Origin: Actinophytocola sp050699935
Lineage (GTDB): Bacteria; Actinomycetota; Actinomycetes; Mycobacteriales; Pseudonocardiaceae
Reading direction: 5' to 3'
DNA: 64,000 nucleotides
Assembly (NCBI RefSeq): GCF_050699935.1
Contig: NZ_JBOHGB010000001.1
Location: 1-64,000, forward strand
In this document: piece after piece, positions 35,061 to 42,751 of the stretch
Position numbering within the stretch: the stretch's first letter is position 1
Layout of the letters: every line of letters starts with the position of its first letter
Notes under the pieces: generated by a model
Database searches by the model: none
What the model saw: only the letters and a program-made list of their open reading frames with translations
Told to the model about the DNA's origin: nothing
Made by a program: the position numbers and the translations under genes

Positions 35061-36063
35061 TCAGCGGGGGACGGCGAGGACTTCGTGGTCACCGGGCGGG
35101 AGGTCGTCCAGGTACACGTGCTCGCCGCCGGCGCGAGCGTGGAGGCCGGGGCCGGCCGCGCCGTCCCAGGCGAGCTCTCCGTCGACCGTGATCCGCACGG
35201 GCGCCCCGGAGGTCGGCACGCCCACGCGCGCGCTGGTCCCCTTCGGGACGGCGACGGTCATCCGGAACGTGTCGCCGTCCTTGCGCCAGCCCACGTCGAT
35301 CGCGCCGTGCGGGGTCGGTACCCGCCCCTGTGCCCACGTCACGTCGCCCGGCCGGGGAACGATGTCGACCGCGCGGAACCCGAAGTCGGCCGGCGCGACG
35401 CCGAGCACGTGGTTGGTGAGCACCGCGGCGGCGCCGGCCATGTGCCCGTGGGTCATGCTGGTCAAGTAGGTGCCGAAGAAGCCGTCGGTGCGACCGCCGA
35501 GCCCGTAGCCCTCCCACAGCGTGCCGGGGTCGCGGTCGAGCTGCCAGCCGTAGGTCCGGCGCAGCACATCCAGTGCCGCCTCCGGCCGGCCTGGTACAGC
35601 GCGTTGGCCACGTAGGCGTTGGACTGCCCGTAGACGAGGTCCTCGGTGCTGAACTCGAAGAACGGGCAGGCATCGCCATCGTCGCTGCCGCCGTAGCCCC
35701 ACGGCTTCACGTAGGTCGTCAGGTGGTCGAGGATCGCGTCCACCCGCCGCGGCGTGGTGACGCTCGGCGAGAGGCCGGCCGCGGCGCCGAACGAGCCGGT
35801 CACCGCGATGGCGTTGCCGTAGGTCGGATGGCACGACTCGGTGAGCGAGCTGAGGAACGCCCCGGCATCGGGGTTCCACAGCACGGCCGACAGCGCCTCG
35901 GCGGCCGCGTCGGCCCGCTGCCGCCAGCCGGGCGCGTGCTCGGCGTACTCGCCGCCGAGGGCCTCGGCGAGCAGCGCCGCCTGCCGGAGCTGTTGTACGT
36001 AGAGGATCGTCTCGTAGCCGTGGTCGAGCACGGTGCCGTTGGGCTCGAGGCTGCTGGTCGAGA
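35061..36063 (-). pseudogene. GH78 alpha-L-rhamnosidase-like C-terminal remnant
   Basis: The right-hand part reads LEPNGTVLDHGYETILYVQQ, AAALSAVLWNPDAGAFLS-like text, TYGNAIAVTGSFGAAAGLSP and YGQSNAYVANALYQAG. After a frameshift near 35585 the next frame continues with EAALDVLRRTYGWQLDRDPG, TLWEGYGLGGRTDG, GHMAGAAAVLTNHVLGVAPA, and the C-terminal beta-sandwich with VPTPHGAIDVGWRKDG. This is the (alpha/alpha)6 core end and C domain of a GH78-type enzyme. The N-terminal two thirds, including the catalytic Glu region, are missing at 36063, where an AraC fragment starts. Confidence 0.72.
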
Positions 36064-36069
36064 TCAACA

Positions 36070-36414
36070 ACGCCCCGCCCCGCACCAGCCGGCGGCGGCC
36101 GGCGGCTGGCTGGACGAGTCGCAGCGGCGGCTCGGTGAGGATCTGGCCGCCCGGCTCGACCTCGCCGCGGTGGCCGCGGCGGTCGGGATGGGCTACGAGT
36201 CGTGGCGCAAACGGTTCCAGGCCGCGCTCGGGTTGCCGCCGGCCCGGTACCGCCTGCATCGTCGGGTCGTCGCGGCGCAGGAGCTGATGCGGCACACCTC
36301 GTTGCCGGGCCGGGAGATCGCCCGGCTCGTCGGCTTCAGCGACGAGTACCACCTGTCCAAGCGGTCCGCCGGATCACCGGCATGACCCCATCGCAGTTCC
36401 GGCGCGCGCACTGA
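36070..36414 (+). pseudogene. AraC-family regulator, C-terminal remnant
   Basis: The HTH pair of an AraC protein: LDLAAVAAAVGMGYESWRKR, ALGLPPARYRLHRRVVAAQE, LMRHTSLPGREIARLVGFSD and EYHLSKR, then after a one-base deletion near 36365 RRITGMTPSQFRRAH and the stop. The sensor domain is missing. It begins at the same point where the opposing GH78 remnant is cut, so one rearrangement removed the 5' ends of both. It could once have controlled the glycosidase genes. Confidence 0.72.
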
Positions 36415-36423
36415 CCCGGCGAG

Positions 36424-39400
36424 CTACACGGTGCGGTGGCAGCGCAGCGTGACGATCTGGAATGGTCGAAAGTGGACGGTCGCCCCGGACTCGGTCGGCT
36501 CGTACTCGGTCGACCGCGCCCACTCCCGCTCGAGCAGGTCGGTGGACACCAGCCGGGATACCGGGAAGCTCGCGGTGACCCGGGCGGTGGCGCGGGCTCC
36601 GGTGGCCTCGTACAGCCGGACGACCACGTCGCCGGAGCGGTCCTCCGCGAGCTTCACCGACTCCACGACCACGGCCGGGTTGTCCACCGTCACCAGCGGC
36701 GGGACAGCGCGCGAACCAGCGGTCACCCGCATCGGCAGGTTGATCGAGTAGCCCTCGCGCACGGCGTCGCCGATGGTGGCGCCGACGACGAGCGCGTGCC
36801 GGAACGCGTGCCTGCCGTGATCGGTGTCGGGATCGGGGAAACGGGGTGCGCGTAGCAGCGACGCGCGCAGCGTGGTGGTCGTCCCGCCGCCGTCCCTCGC
36901 GGACCGGGTCACGTCGTGGCCGTAGGTGGCGTCGTTGACCAGCGCGACACCGTATCCCGGCTCGCCGAGGTGCACCCACCGGTGCGCGCAGATCTCGAAC
37001 TTGGCCGCGTCCCAGCTGGTGTTGTGGTGCGTCGGCCGGTACACGTGCCCGAACTGGGTCTCCGCCGCCGACCGGTCGGTGTGCACGTCCAGCGGGAAGG
37101 CCAGCTTGAGGAACGCCTCCACCTCGTGCCAGTCCACCTCGGTGTCGATCTCCAGCCGCCGCGTGTCCGCGCGCAGCGTCACTGTCTGGGTGACCGTCGA
37201 GGAGGAGAACGACCGCACGACCCGGACCGCGACGTGCCGCCGGTCGTCGGCGTGCACGGCGACCTCGTCGGCGTCGACGAGGTCGGTGACCGTGTTGCGG
37301 TAGAACTCGTCGACGTTCCAGGCGTCCCAGGTGTTCGGCAGGTCCGGATGCAGCTGCAGGAGGTTCGCCGCGGCACCGGGGGCGACGACCTCCCGCCCGG
37401 CCACCCGGTCGAACAACGAGGTGACCAGACCCCGCGAGTCGACGACCGTCTCGAGTAGACCGTTGGTCAGGACGAACCCGCCGTCCCGTGCGGTGACGGT
37501 GACGGGTGGGGTGTCCGAAATGGAGGCGAGAGCGGCCCCGCCGGCGGGCACCCCGTCGCGTGCGTGCGGTGCGGCGTTGAACGCGACGGGCTCTCCACCC
37601 TCGCCCGCCAGCACGCGCTGAGCCGACGAGGTGAGCCCCGCCAGCTCGTCGGCCACGGCCGCGTGGTCGCGCTCGGCCTGCTGGTGGACCCACGCGATCG
37701 ACGAGCCGGGCAGGATGTCGTGGAACTGGTTGAGCAGCACGGTCTTCCAGATCCGGTCGAGCTCGTCGTGCGGGTACGGGTGGCCGTGCCGAACCGCCGC
37801 GGTCGCCGCCCACAGCTCGGCCTCCCGCAGCAGGTGCTCGCTGCGCCGGTTGCCGCGCTTGGTCTCGGCCTGGCTGGTGTACGTGCCGCGGTGGAACTCC
37901 AGGTAGAGCTCACCGACCCAGACCGGCGCGTTGGGGTACTCCTCGCACGCCTTCCGGAAGAACTCGGCGGGCGCCTCGACCGTGACGGTGGGCGAACCGT
38001 CCAGGTCGGCCAGCCGGGCGGCGCGGGCGAGCATCTCGCGGGTGGGTCCGCCACCGCCATCGCCCCAGCCGAACGGCACCATCGAACGCCGGGCGTCACC
38101 CTTCTCGGCGAAGTTTCGGGCGGCGTGCGCCAGCTCCGCGCCGGAGATCTCCGAGCAGTAGGTGTCGGCCGGCGGAAAGTGGGTGAAGACCCTGGACCCG
38201 TCGATCCCCTCCCAGCGGAACGTGTGGTGCGGGAACGTGTTCTGCTGGTTCCACGAGATCTTCTGCGTGAGGAAGTACGTGGACCCGGACAGCAGCACGA
38301 GCTGCGGCAGCGCCGCGCTGTAGCCGAACGAGTCCGGCAGCCAGACCTCGTCGGTCTCGATGCCGAACTCGTCGAGGAAGAAGCGCTTGCCGTGCACGAA
38401 CTGTCGCGCCATGGCCTCGCCGCCGGGCATGTTGGTGTCGGCCTCTACCCACATCCCGCCGACCGGGACGAACTGGCCGGTCTCGATCTTCTCCCGCACC
38501 CGTGCGTAGACCGGCGGATGGTGCTCCTTGAGCCAGGCCAGCTGCTGCGCCTGGGACATCGCGAACACGAACTCCGGGTGCTCGTCCATCAGTGCGGTCA
38601 TGTTCGACGCCGTTCTGGCCACCTTGCGGACGGTCTCCCGCAGCGGCCACAGCCAGGCGGAGTCGATGTGCGCGTGCCCGACCGCCGAGATACGGTGCGC
38701 GCTGGCATGCGCGGGAGCGGCGAGCACGTCGCTCAGCTCGGCCCGTGCGGCCTTCGCCGTGCCGGACACGTCCCGCGGGTCCACCGCGTCCATCGCCCGG
38801 CCCAGGGCACGCAGGATCTCCCAGCGGCGACCACTTTCCGTGCTCAGCTCACGCATCAGTTGATCCAGCACCTCGATGTCGTGGACGAGCTCCCATACCT
38901 GCTCGTCGAACACCGCGATCTCGACCCGGCCGATGCGGTACAGCGGTGCCGCGCCGGCCGTCGCGGGATCACCGAGCTCGGTCGGCTCGAACGAGCCGAG
39001 GATCACCGGGTTGGCCGCGGCTTCCACGTACAGCTCGACCTGCTCCCCACCGACCGCCGGGGCACCGATCCGCACCCAGGTGGACATCGGGCCGATCCCC
39101 TTCACCGGGCTGCCGTCCGGCCGGTAGACGAGGCCCTCGCACTGGAACCCGGGCCTGGTGCCGTCGAAGCCGAGATCGATCAGCGCTTCGACCGTGCGCT
39201 GCGCCCACTCGTCGGGCACCGACGCGGTGATCCGGAACCAGCTGGTTCCCCACGGCCGCCCCCACAGATCACCCACCTGGCAAGGCGTATAGGTCGCGGC
39301 CATCCCCACCGAAGAGGGAACCGGCTCGCCGGGCGCGTGCCACACCTCGACCCGCGCCGGGACCGAGCTCCGGTACACCGCCGGGCGGATACGCTCCCGA

Positions 39401-39447
39401 AGTACCCGGCCGATCCGCTGCTCGATCAGGACTCTGTTGTCGTGCAT
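36424..39447 (-). CDS. GH38 alpha-mannosidase
   Basis: 1007 residues, a full-length family 38 glycosidase without a signal peptide. An N-terminal beta-sandwich precedes the catalytic domain, where SAVGHAHIDSAWLWPLRETV gives two zinc ligands (His and Asp of HAHID) and EVWLPDSFGYSAALPQLVLL the nucleophile Asp. VPFGWGDGGGGPTREMLARA is the family's second conserved block. The middle three-helix domain and C-terminal beta domains follow (NLLQLHPDLPNTWDAWNVDE). It hydrolyses terminal alpha-mannosides, probably in the cytosol on imported oligosaccharides. It seems to be the intact survivor of a glycan-use locus whose beta-helix, GH78 and AraC neighbours are damaged. Confidence 0.93.
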   Translation of the reverse strand: MHDNRVLIEQRIGRVLRERIRPAVYRSSVPARVEVWHAPGEPVPSSVGMAATYTPCQVGDLWGRPWGTSWFRITASVPDEWAQRTVEALIDLGFDGTRPGFQCEGLVYRPDGSPVKGIGPMSTWVRIGAPAVGGEQVELYVEAAANPVILGSFEPTELGDPATAGAAPLYRIGRVEIAVFDEQVWELVHDIEVLDQLMRELSTESGRRWEILRALGRAMDAVDPRDVSGTAKAARAELSDVLAAPAHASAHRISAVGHAHIDSAWLWPLRETVRKVARTASNMTALMDEHPEFVFAMSQAQQLAWLKEHHPPVYARVREKIETGQFVPVGGMWVEADTNMPGGEAMARQFVHGKRFFLDEFGIETDEVWLPDSFGYSAALPQLVLLSGSTYFLTQKISWNQQNTFPHHTFRWEGIDGSRVFTHFPPADTYCSEISGAELAHAARNFAEKGDARRSMVPFGWGDGGGGPTREMLARAARLADLDGSPTVTVEAPAEFFRKACEEYPNAPVWVGELYLEFHRGTYTSQAETKRGNRRSEHLLREAELWAATAAVRHGHPYPHDELDRIWKTVLLNQFHDILPGSSIAWVHQQAERDHAAVADELAGLTSSAQRVLAGEGGEPVAFNAAPHARDGVPAGGAALASISDTPPVTVTARDGGFVLTNGLLETVVDSRGLVTSLFDRVAGREVVAPGAAANLLQLHPDLPNTWDAWNVDEFYRNTVTDLVDADEVAVHADDRRHVAVRVVRSFSSSTVTQTVTLRADTRRLEIDTEVDWHEVEAFLKLAFPLDVHTDRSAAETQFGHVYRPTHHNTSWDAAKFEICAHRWVHLGEPGYGVALVNDATYGHDVTRSARDGGGTTTTLRASLLRAPRFPDPDTDHGRHAFRHALVVGATIGDAVREGYSINLPMRVTAGSRAVPPLVTVDNPAVVVESVKLAEDRSGDVVVRLYEATGARATARVTASFPVSRLVSTDLLEREWARSTEYEPTESGATVHFRPFQIVTLRCHRTV

Positions 39448-39552
39448 GGGGTTGCCGCTCCGTGTTCGTCAGCGCTTGCTCGGGCGGGGTGCAGAATGGG
39501 GCCGGAACGTAGCACGGGCCACCGCCCTGCTCCCACGTCGATCCGGACGCGC

Positions 39553-39948
39553 TCAGGACAGCACGTCGATGGGTGCGACCGTCACCAGCTTCCGCACGGT
39601 ATGGGCGAGTTGCTCATCGAGCGTGATCAACGCGTCTGCCTGGAGCTGGGTCAGGGCGACGTACTCGGCGACGAACGTATCGGGCCACCCGAGCTGGTCG
39701 GCGACCTGCCACGCGACGGCCTGAAGGACACGGTCCCCGAGCAGCCGAATCCGCAGCCCGCGGATGTAGTTGAGTCGTTGCTCGGCGTCCTTCTTGGTCG
39801 TCTCGCCGCGGTGTACTTGCTGGTAGAGCAGCGACAGCGTCTGCGAGCGAAGCAGCGTCGGGGCCAGGAGCTGGTGTTCGCCGGCAATCTCGGCCTGGTC
39901 GTGAGCCAGGCGAATGGCCACGTCCGGACCGATCACGTACCTGGTCAT
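39553..39948 (-). CDS. PIN-domain-like protein
   Basis: 131 residues. YVIGPDVAIRLA gives the first Asp, and WPDTFVAEYVALTQLQADAL with ITLDEQLAHTVRK supplies later Asp residues, as in VapC-like PIN nucleases. The exact acidic quartet cannot be confirmed by eye. The gene lies 38 bases after an HTH protein in the same direction, an arrangement seen in DNA-binding antitoxin/PIN toxin pairs, although that HTH protein is larger than usual antitoxins. Toxin activity is an inference. Confidence 0.7.
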   Translation of the reverse strand: MTRYVIGPDVAIRLAHDQAEIAGEHQLLAPTLLRSQTLSLLYQQVHRGETTKKDAEQRLNYIRGLRIRLLGDRVLQAVAWQVADQLGWPDTFVAEYVALTQLQADALITLDEQLAHTVRKLVTVAPIDVLS

Positions 39949-39986
39949 GGGAGATCCCCTCCGCTGCTCCTTGGCGCCACTCGACC

Positions 39987-40469
39987 TCACGGCGACGCGT
40001 CGGCCTCGTCCTCCGCCTGTTTGATCACCTCGTGCAGCTCCTGCTCGGTGAAGCCCTCCTCCTCGAAGCGCCGTTGCCAGTGGCGCACCTTGCGGGAGAA
40101 GGCGAGAGCGTCCACTCCGGACTCCAGGAGCGTGGCCAGCTCCTCCTTCGCGGCCCAGCGGATGTCCAGCGTGTCGCGCGGGACGGGGTCGAGCGCGGGG
40201 AGCGGGCCGCCCTCCAGGATCGTCCGCGGGGTGTCGGCGTTCCAGTCGCGGAAGTGGCGGCCGAGGGCGCGGCCGATCCGCTCCAGGACGTCGACGCCGA
40301 CCGTGGGCTCGTGGGCCTCCACGGCCTCGAGGCTGCGGACGCCGATCGCGGCCTCCTTGATGAAGGTCGTCCGCCATTTGTGGCCGGCGGCCCGGCGCGC
40401 CTGCGCCACGGCGTCGCCCAGGCGTTTGCGGGCGTCCTCGGAGTAGTTGGCGGTTCGCAGGTTCGACAC
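39987..40469 (-). CDS. HTH protein upstream of the PIN-like gene
   Basis: About 160 residues from the GTG at 40469. I prefer this start because repeats resembling operator sites begin 12 bases upstream, and a longer ATG start would put them inside the coding sequence. An XRE-like HTH is at about 15-70: RKRLGDAVAQARRAAGHKWR, TTFIKEAAIGVRSLEAVEAH and VDVLERIGRALGRHF. The C-terminal half is acidic and helical (RRFEEEGFTEQELHEVIKQ). It is divergent from a small HTH gene at 40616 and may be the antitoxin or regulator for the PIN-like protein. Confidence 0.72.
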   Translation of the reverse strand: MSNLRTANYSEDARKRLGDAVAQARRAAGHKWRTTFIKEAAIGVRSLEAVEAHEPTVGVDVLERIGRALGRHFRDWNADTPRTILEGGPLPALDPVPRDTLDIRWAAKEELATLLESGVDALAFSRKVRHWQRRFEEEGFTEQELHEVIKQAEDEADASP

Positions 40470-40481
40470 ACGAGCAGAATG

Positions 40482-40607
40482 CCGCAGAGTTCCGCAGAAC
40501 GCCAGCCCATGTTCGTCCTGCATGCCGAGCCTGAAGTCCGCAGACTTCCGCAGTACGGTCATTCATGCTGGTGACCCGGTTTGACAGATCCCGCAGAGTA
40601 CCGCAGA
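40482..40607. promoter_or_regulatory. Three paired CCGCAGA repeats between divergent HTH genes
   Basis: CCGCAGA occurs at 40482 and 40492, at 40538 and 40548 (the second as CCGCAGT), and at 40591 and 40601. Within each pair the units are 10 bases apart, one helical turn, and the pairs recur every 53-56 bases. They fill the space between the GTG at 40469 and the ATG at 40616. Direct repeats on one face of the helix suggest cooperative binding by one of the flanking HTH proteins. Confidence 0.7.
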
Positions 40608-40615
40608 CTCGTGAT

Positions 40616-40855
40616 ATGCCGAAGCTCAACCGCGACCGGATCCGGGGGTGGCTCGAGGAGCGCAACTGGTCCATAGCGCGCCTGGCCGCGGAGTGCAGTG
40701 CCATCGGTGAGGACTCGTTTCCCGAGGGCACCCTCCGCAACGCGGTGAACGGCATCGACCCGATGCGGCCCGGCCGGATCCGCGTGATCTGCAAGGTCAC
40801 CGCGAAGTACGGCGACGGCATCCCGTACACCCAGCTCGTCGCCGACGGGGCCTGA
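40616..40855 (+). CDS. Small XRE-like HTH protein
   Basis: 79 residues. MPKLNRDRIRGWLEERNWSI starts a helix, and ARLAAECSAIGEDSFPEGTL with RNAVNGIDPMRPGRIRVICK resembles a Cro/XRE helix-turn-helix. The ATG at 40616 follows the last CCGCAGA repeat by eight bases, so a bound protein would block initiation. It is divergent from the larger HTH protein. Its size and position suggest an autoregulated DNA-binding protein, and the small window between the repeats and the start makes autorepression plausible. Confidence 0.7.
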   Translation: MPKLNRDRIRGWLEERNWSIARLAAECSAIGEDSFPEGTLRNAVNGIDPMRPGRIRVICKVTAKYGDGIPYTQLVADGA

Positions 40856-40935
40856 CGCGCCGAACCCACCGGGCAATGTAGGTTTGCCCCGTAGGCAAGA
40901 TCTGCCACGATCGGGTTCGTCGTGGCGCTCTCCCT

Positions 40936-41009
40936 GGGGCGGTAGCTCAGTCGGTTAGAGCAGAGGACTCATAATCCTTTGGCCGTGGGTTCGAGCCCCA
41001 CCCGCCCCA
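40936..41009 (+). tRNA. tRNA-Met (CAU)
   Basis: A 74-nt cloverleaf. The acceptor stem GGGGCGG pairs with CCGCCCC, with discriminator A at 41009. The D arm is GCTCAGTCGGTTAGAGC, the anticodon loop CTCATAA with anticodon CAT, and the T arm GTGGGTTCGAGCCCCAC. CCA is not encoded. Elongator Met is most likely; a CAU tRNA modified to read AUA (Ile2) cannot be excluded by eye, and the first acceptor pair argues against an initiator. Confidence 0.93.
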
Positions 41010-41048
41010 CTAGCCCCACCTCTCAGCTCTATCTCTTGCGTCCTGGAG

Positions 41049-41255
41049 TGCGCGGTCACCATAGGCACCAACCGCCTCGGCGAACCCATCCTGGAGGTAC
41101 ACACGGTCGCCCGCGGCGCGCTCGCCGGGCTCCGCGTTCATCTGACCGAACGGCTGCCGACGCACCTGGTCCCGAGCCGCTACCACGCCCACCAGACCCT
41201 TCCACGCGCGGCGAGCGGCAAGATCGACCGCGCCGCGCTACGTCCTGAACGATGA
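41049..41255 (+). pseudogene. NRPS/AMP-binding C-terminal subdomain stump
   Basis: A start-less frame reads LRVHLTERLPTHLVPSRYHA, then LPRAASGKIDRAALRPER and a stop. LPxHLVPSRY and LPRxxSGKIDRxAL are the A9-A10 region of NRPS adenylation domains, with the A10 lysine in SGKID. Everything upstream is missing; the sequence starts 40 bases after a tRNA gene. Such a stump is what remains after deletion of a larger synthetase gene. Confidence 0.68.
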
Positions 41256-41273
41256 TGAGACAGGTCGACGTGG

Positions 41274-41993
41274 TCAGGCGGCGGAGGAGAGCCGTCCGCC
41301 GCCGTCGACGCGCAGTACCACGCCCGTGGTGAACGTGTTGTCGGCCAGGAACGCGATCGCCGAGGCGATGTCGGCGGCTGTGCCGATGCGGCCGACCGGG
41401 AGGCCCGCGGCGATCTGCGCGAACGTCGCCTCACGCGCTCGTGCGTCCAGGAAGTCCCACCAGCCGGTGTCGATCACGCCCGGGGAGACGGCGTTGACGC
41501 GCAGCGGCGCCAGCTCCACCGCCAGCACCGGCACCATCGCCTCGATGGCCGCGTTCACCGCCGCCGGTTTCGCGGTCGCCGGCATCGAGCCGCCGGCCGA
41601 TGCGGCGGTGACGAAGGTCAGCGAGCCGCCTGGTCGCAGCACGCGATGCGCGGCCCGTGCGGTGGTGGCGTGCGGGAGCAGCTTGGTCTCCACGCCCTCG
41701 CGGAAGTCGTCGACGGTCAGGTCGAGGAACGGCGTCAACCCGGGGCGGCCGGTCGCGGTCACCACGACGTGATCGACCGTGCCGAACTCGGCGAACAGGG
41801 CGTCGACGGTATCCGGGTCGCGTGCGTCGAGCGCGTGTCCGCTGGCCGACTTGCCGAGTTGGTCCAGTGCGGCGGCCAGCCGGTCGGCATCGCGGCCGGT
41901 CACGACCACCTCGCGGCCGGCGTCCACCATCCGCTGCGCCGTGGCCAGGCCGATGCCGGATGTGCCGCCGACGATCACCACTCGCTCAGTCAT
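41274..41993 (-). CDS. Short-chain dehydrogenase/reductase, atypical active site
   Basis: About 239 residues from the ATG at 41993, with AAGGAGA upstream. The Rossmann motif is VVIVGGTSGIGLATAQRMVD, the Asp of DARDPDTVDALFAEFG follows, and ELAPLRVNAVSPGVIDTGWW is the usual C-terminal landmark. The Tyr-x-x-x-Lys pair expected before that segment is not seen: the region reads SAGGSMPATAKPAAVNAAIE, with no tyrosine. It may be a member of the SDR group lacking the catalytic Tyr. It is divergent from a TetR gene, which probably represses it. Confidence 0.87.
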   Translation of the reverse strand: MTERVVIVGGTSGIGLATAQRMVDAGREVVVTGRDADRLAAALDQLGKSASGHALDARDPDTVDALFAEFGTVDHVVVTATGRPGLTPFLDLTVDDFREGVETKLLPHATTARAAHRVLRPGGSLTFVTAASAGGSMPATAKPAAVNAAIEAMVPVLAVELAPLRVNAVSPGVIDTGWWDFLDARAREATFAQIAAGLPVGRIGTAADIASAIAFLADNTFTTGVVLRVDGGGRLSSAA

Positions 41994-42016
41994 GCTGTCT
42001 CCTTTACAGATCACGG

Positions 42017-42041
42017 TGTCTCGTTAATGTATTTCGAGGCA
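42017..42041. promoter_or_regulatory. Candidate operator between SDR and TetR genes
   Basis: An imperfect dyad, TGTCTCG (42017-42023) and CGAGGCA (42035-42041), lies midway between the divergent starts at 41993 and 42064. It is flanked by an outer inverted repeat, CTTTACA (42002) and TGTAAAG (42050). The position and spacing suit a TetR dimer site. Confidence 0.5.
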
Positions 42042-42063
42042 TGGTGTCTTGTAAAGTGGTCGG

Positions 42064-42651
42064 ATGGTCGGAACCCGAGGTCGTCCCCGCAGCCATGAAG
42101 CGCGGCGCGCCATCCTGGACACCGCGTTTCGCTTGTGCGAGCGGGACGGCTACCAGCAGCTCACGATCAAGGCCATTGCCGACGAGGCCGGCGTCGGGCG
42201 GCAGACCGTCTACCGCTGGTGGCCGGACAAGGCCCAGATCCTCATGGACGCGCTCATCGACCTCCGCGAGCGGGAGCTGCCCCGGCTGGTCAAGGAGACC
42301 GGCGACCCGATGCGCGACGTCGAGAACCTGCTCGCCGTGACGTTCCGGCTGACGCAGGAGATCACCGGGGCGGCGCTGGTCGGCCTGATGTCCGACGCCC
42401 AGCGCGATCCCGAGCTGTCCCGGCGCCTGCAAACCACGGTGATCGGCCCTCGGCGCGCCGCGCTGCGCGCCGTTCTGCGCGCCGGGGTGGATTCCGGAGA
42501 GCTGATCGAGAACGTGCCACTCGACCTCGTCGTCGATTTCGCCTTCGGCACGATGTGGTATCGGCTGCTCAGCCAGCACGCGCCCGTCAACGCGACGTTG
42601 GCACGGGAGATAACCGACGCGATCGCCCGCCTGCTCCGGCCGGGCGAGTAG
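42064..42651 (+). CDS. TetR-family regulator divergent from the SDR gene
   Basis: 195 residues: GRPRSHEARRAILDTAFRLC, the HTH IKAIADEAGVGRQTVYRWWP, and a TetR_C-type domain with TGAALVGLMSDAQRDPELSR and DLVVDFAFGTMWYRLLSQHA. The last segment is closely echoed in the broken TetR remnant at 43.9 kb (DLIFGPFWYRLLVEHEP), so they are the same subfamily. It probably represses the SDR gene through the dyad in the 70-bp spacer. Confidence 0.92.
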   Translation: MVGTRGRPRSHEARRAILDTAFRLCERDGYQQLTIKAIADEAGVGRQTVYRWWPDKAQILMDALIDLRERELPRLVKETGDPMRDVENLLAVTFRLTQEITGAALVGLMSDAQRDPELSRRLQTTVIGPRRAALRAVLRAGVDSGELIENVPLDLVVDFAFGTMWYRLLSQHAPVNATLAREITDAIARLLRPGE

Positions 42652-42751
42652 GGCTACCTGCAGTCCGTGTCCGGGGGCCTGCTGGCTGTTGAGGTGTCGA
42701 TCTCGTCCGTACCGTTCCGCGTGATCACAACTCACGTAGGGGGATCGTGCG

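Noticed and set aside
37564..40446. A 960-codon open frame on the plus strand opposite the alpha-mannosidase and its neighbours
   Set aside because: High GC keeps antisense frames open. It is rich in Arg/His/Val/Gly, has no recognisable domain, and the opposite strand encodes complete GH38, PIN-like and HTH proteins.
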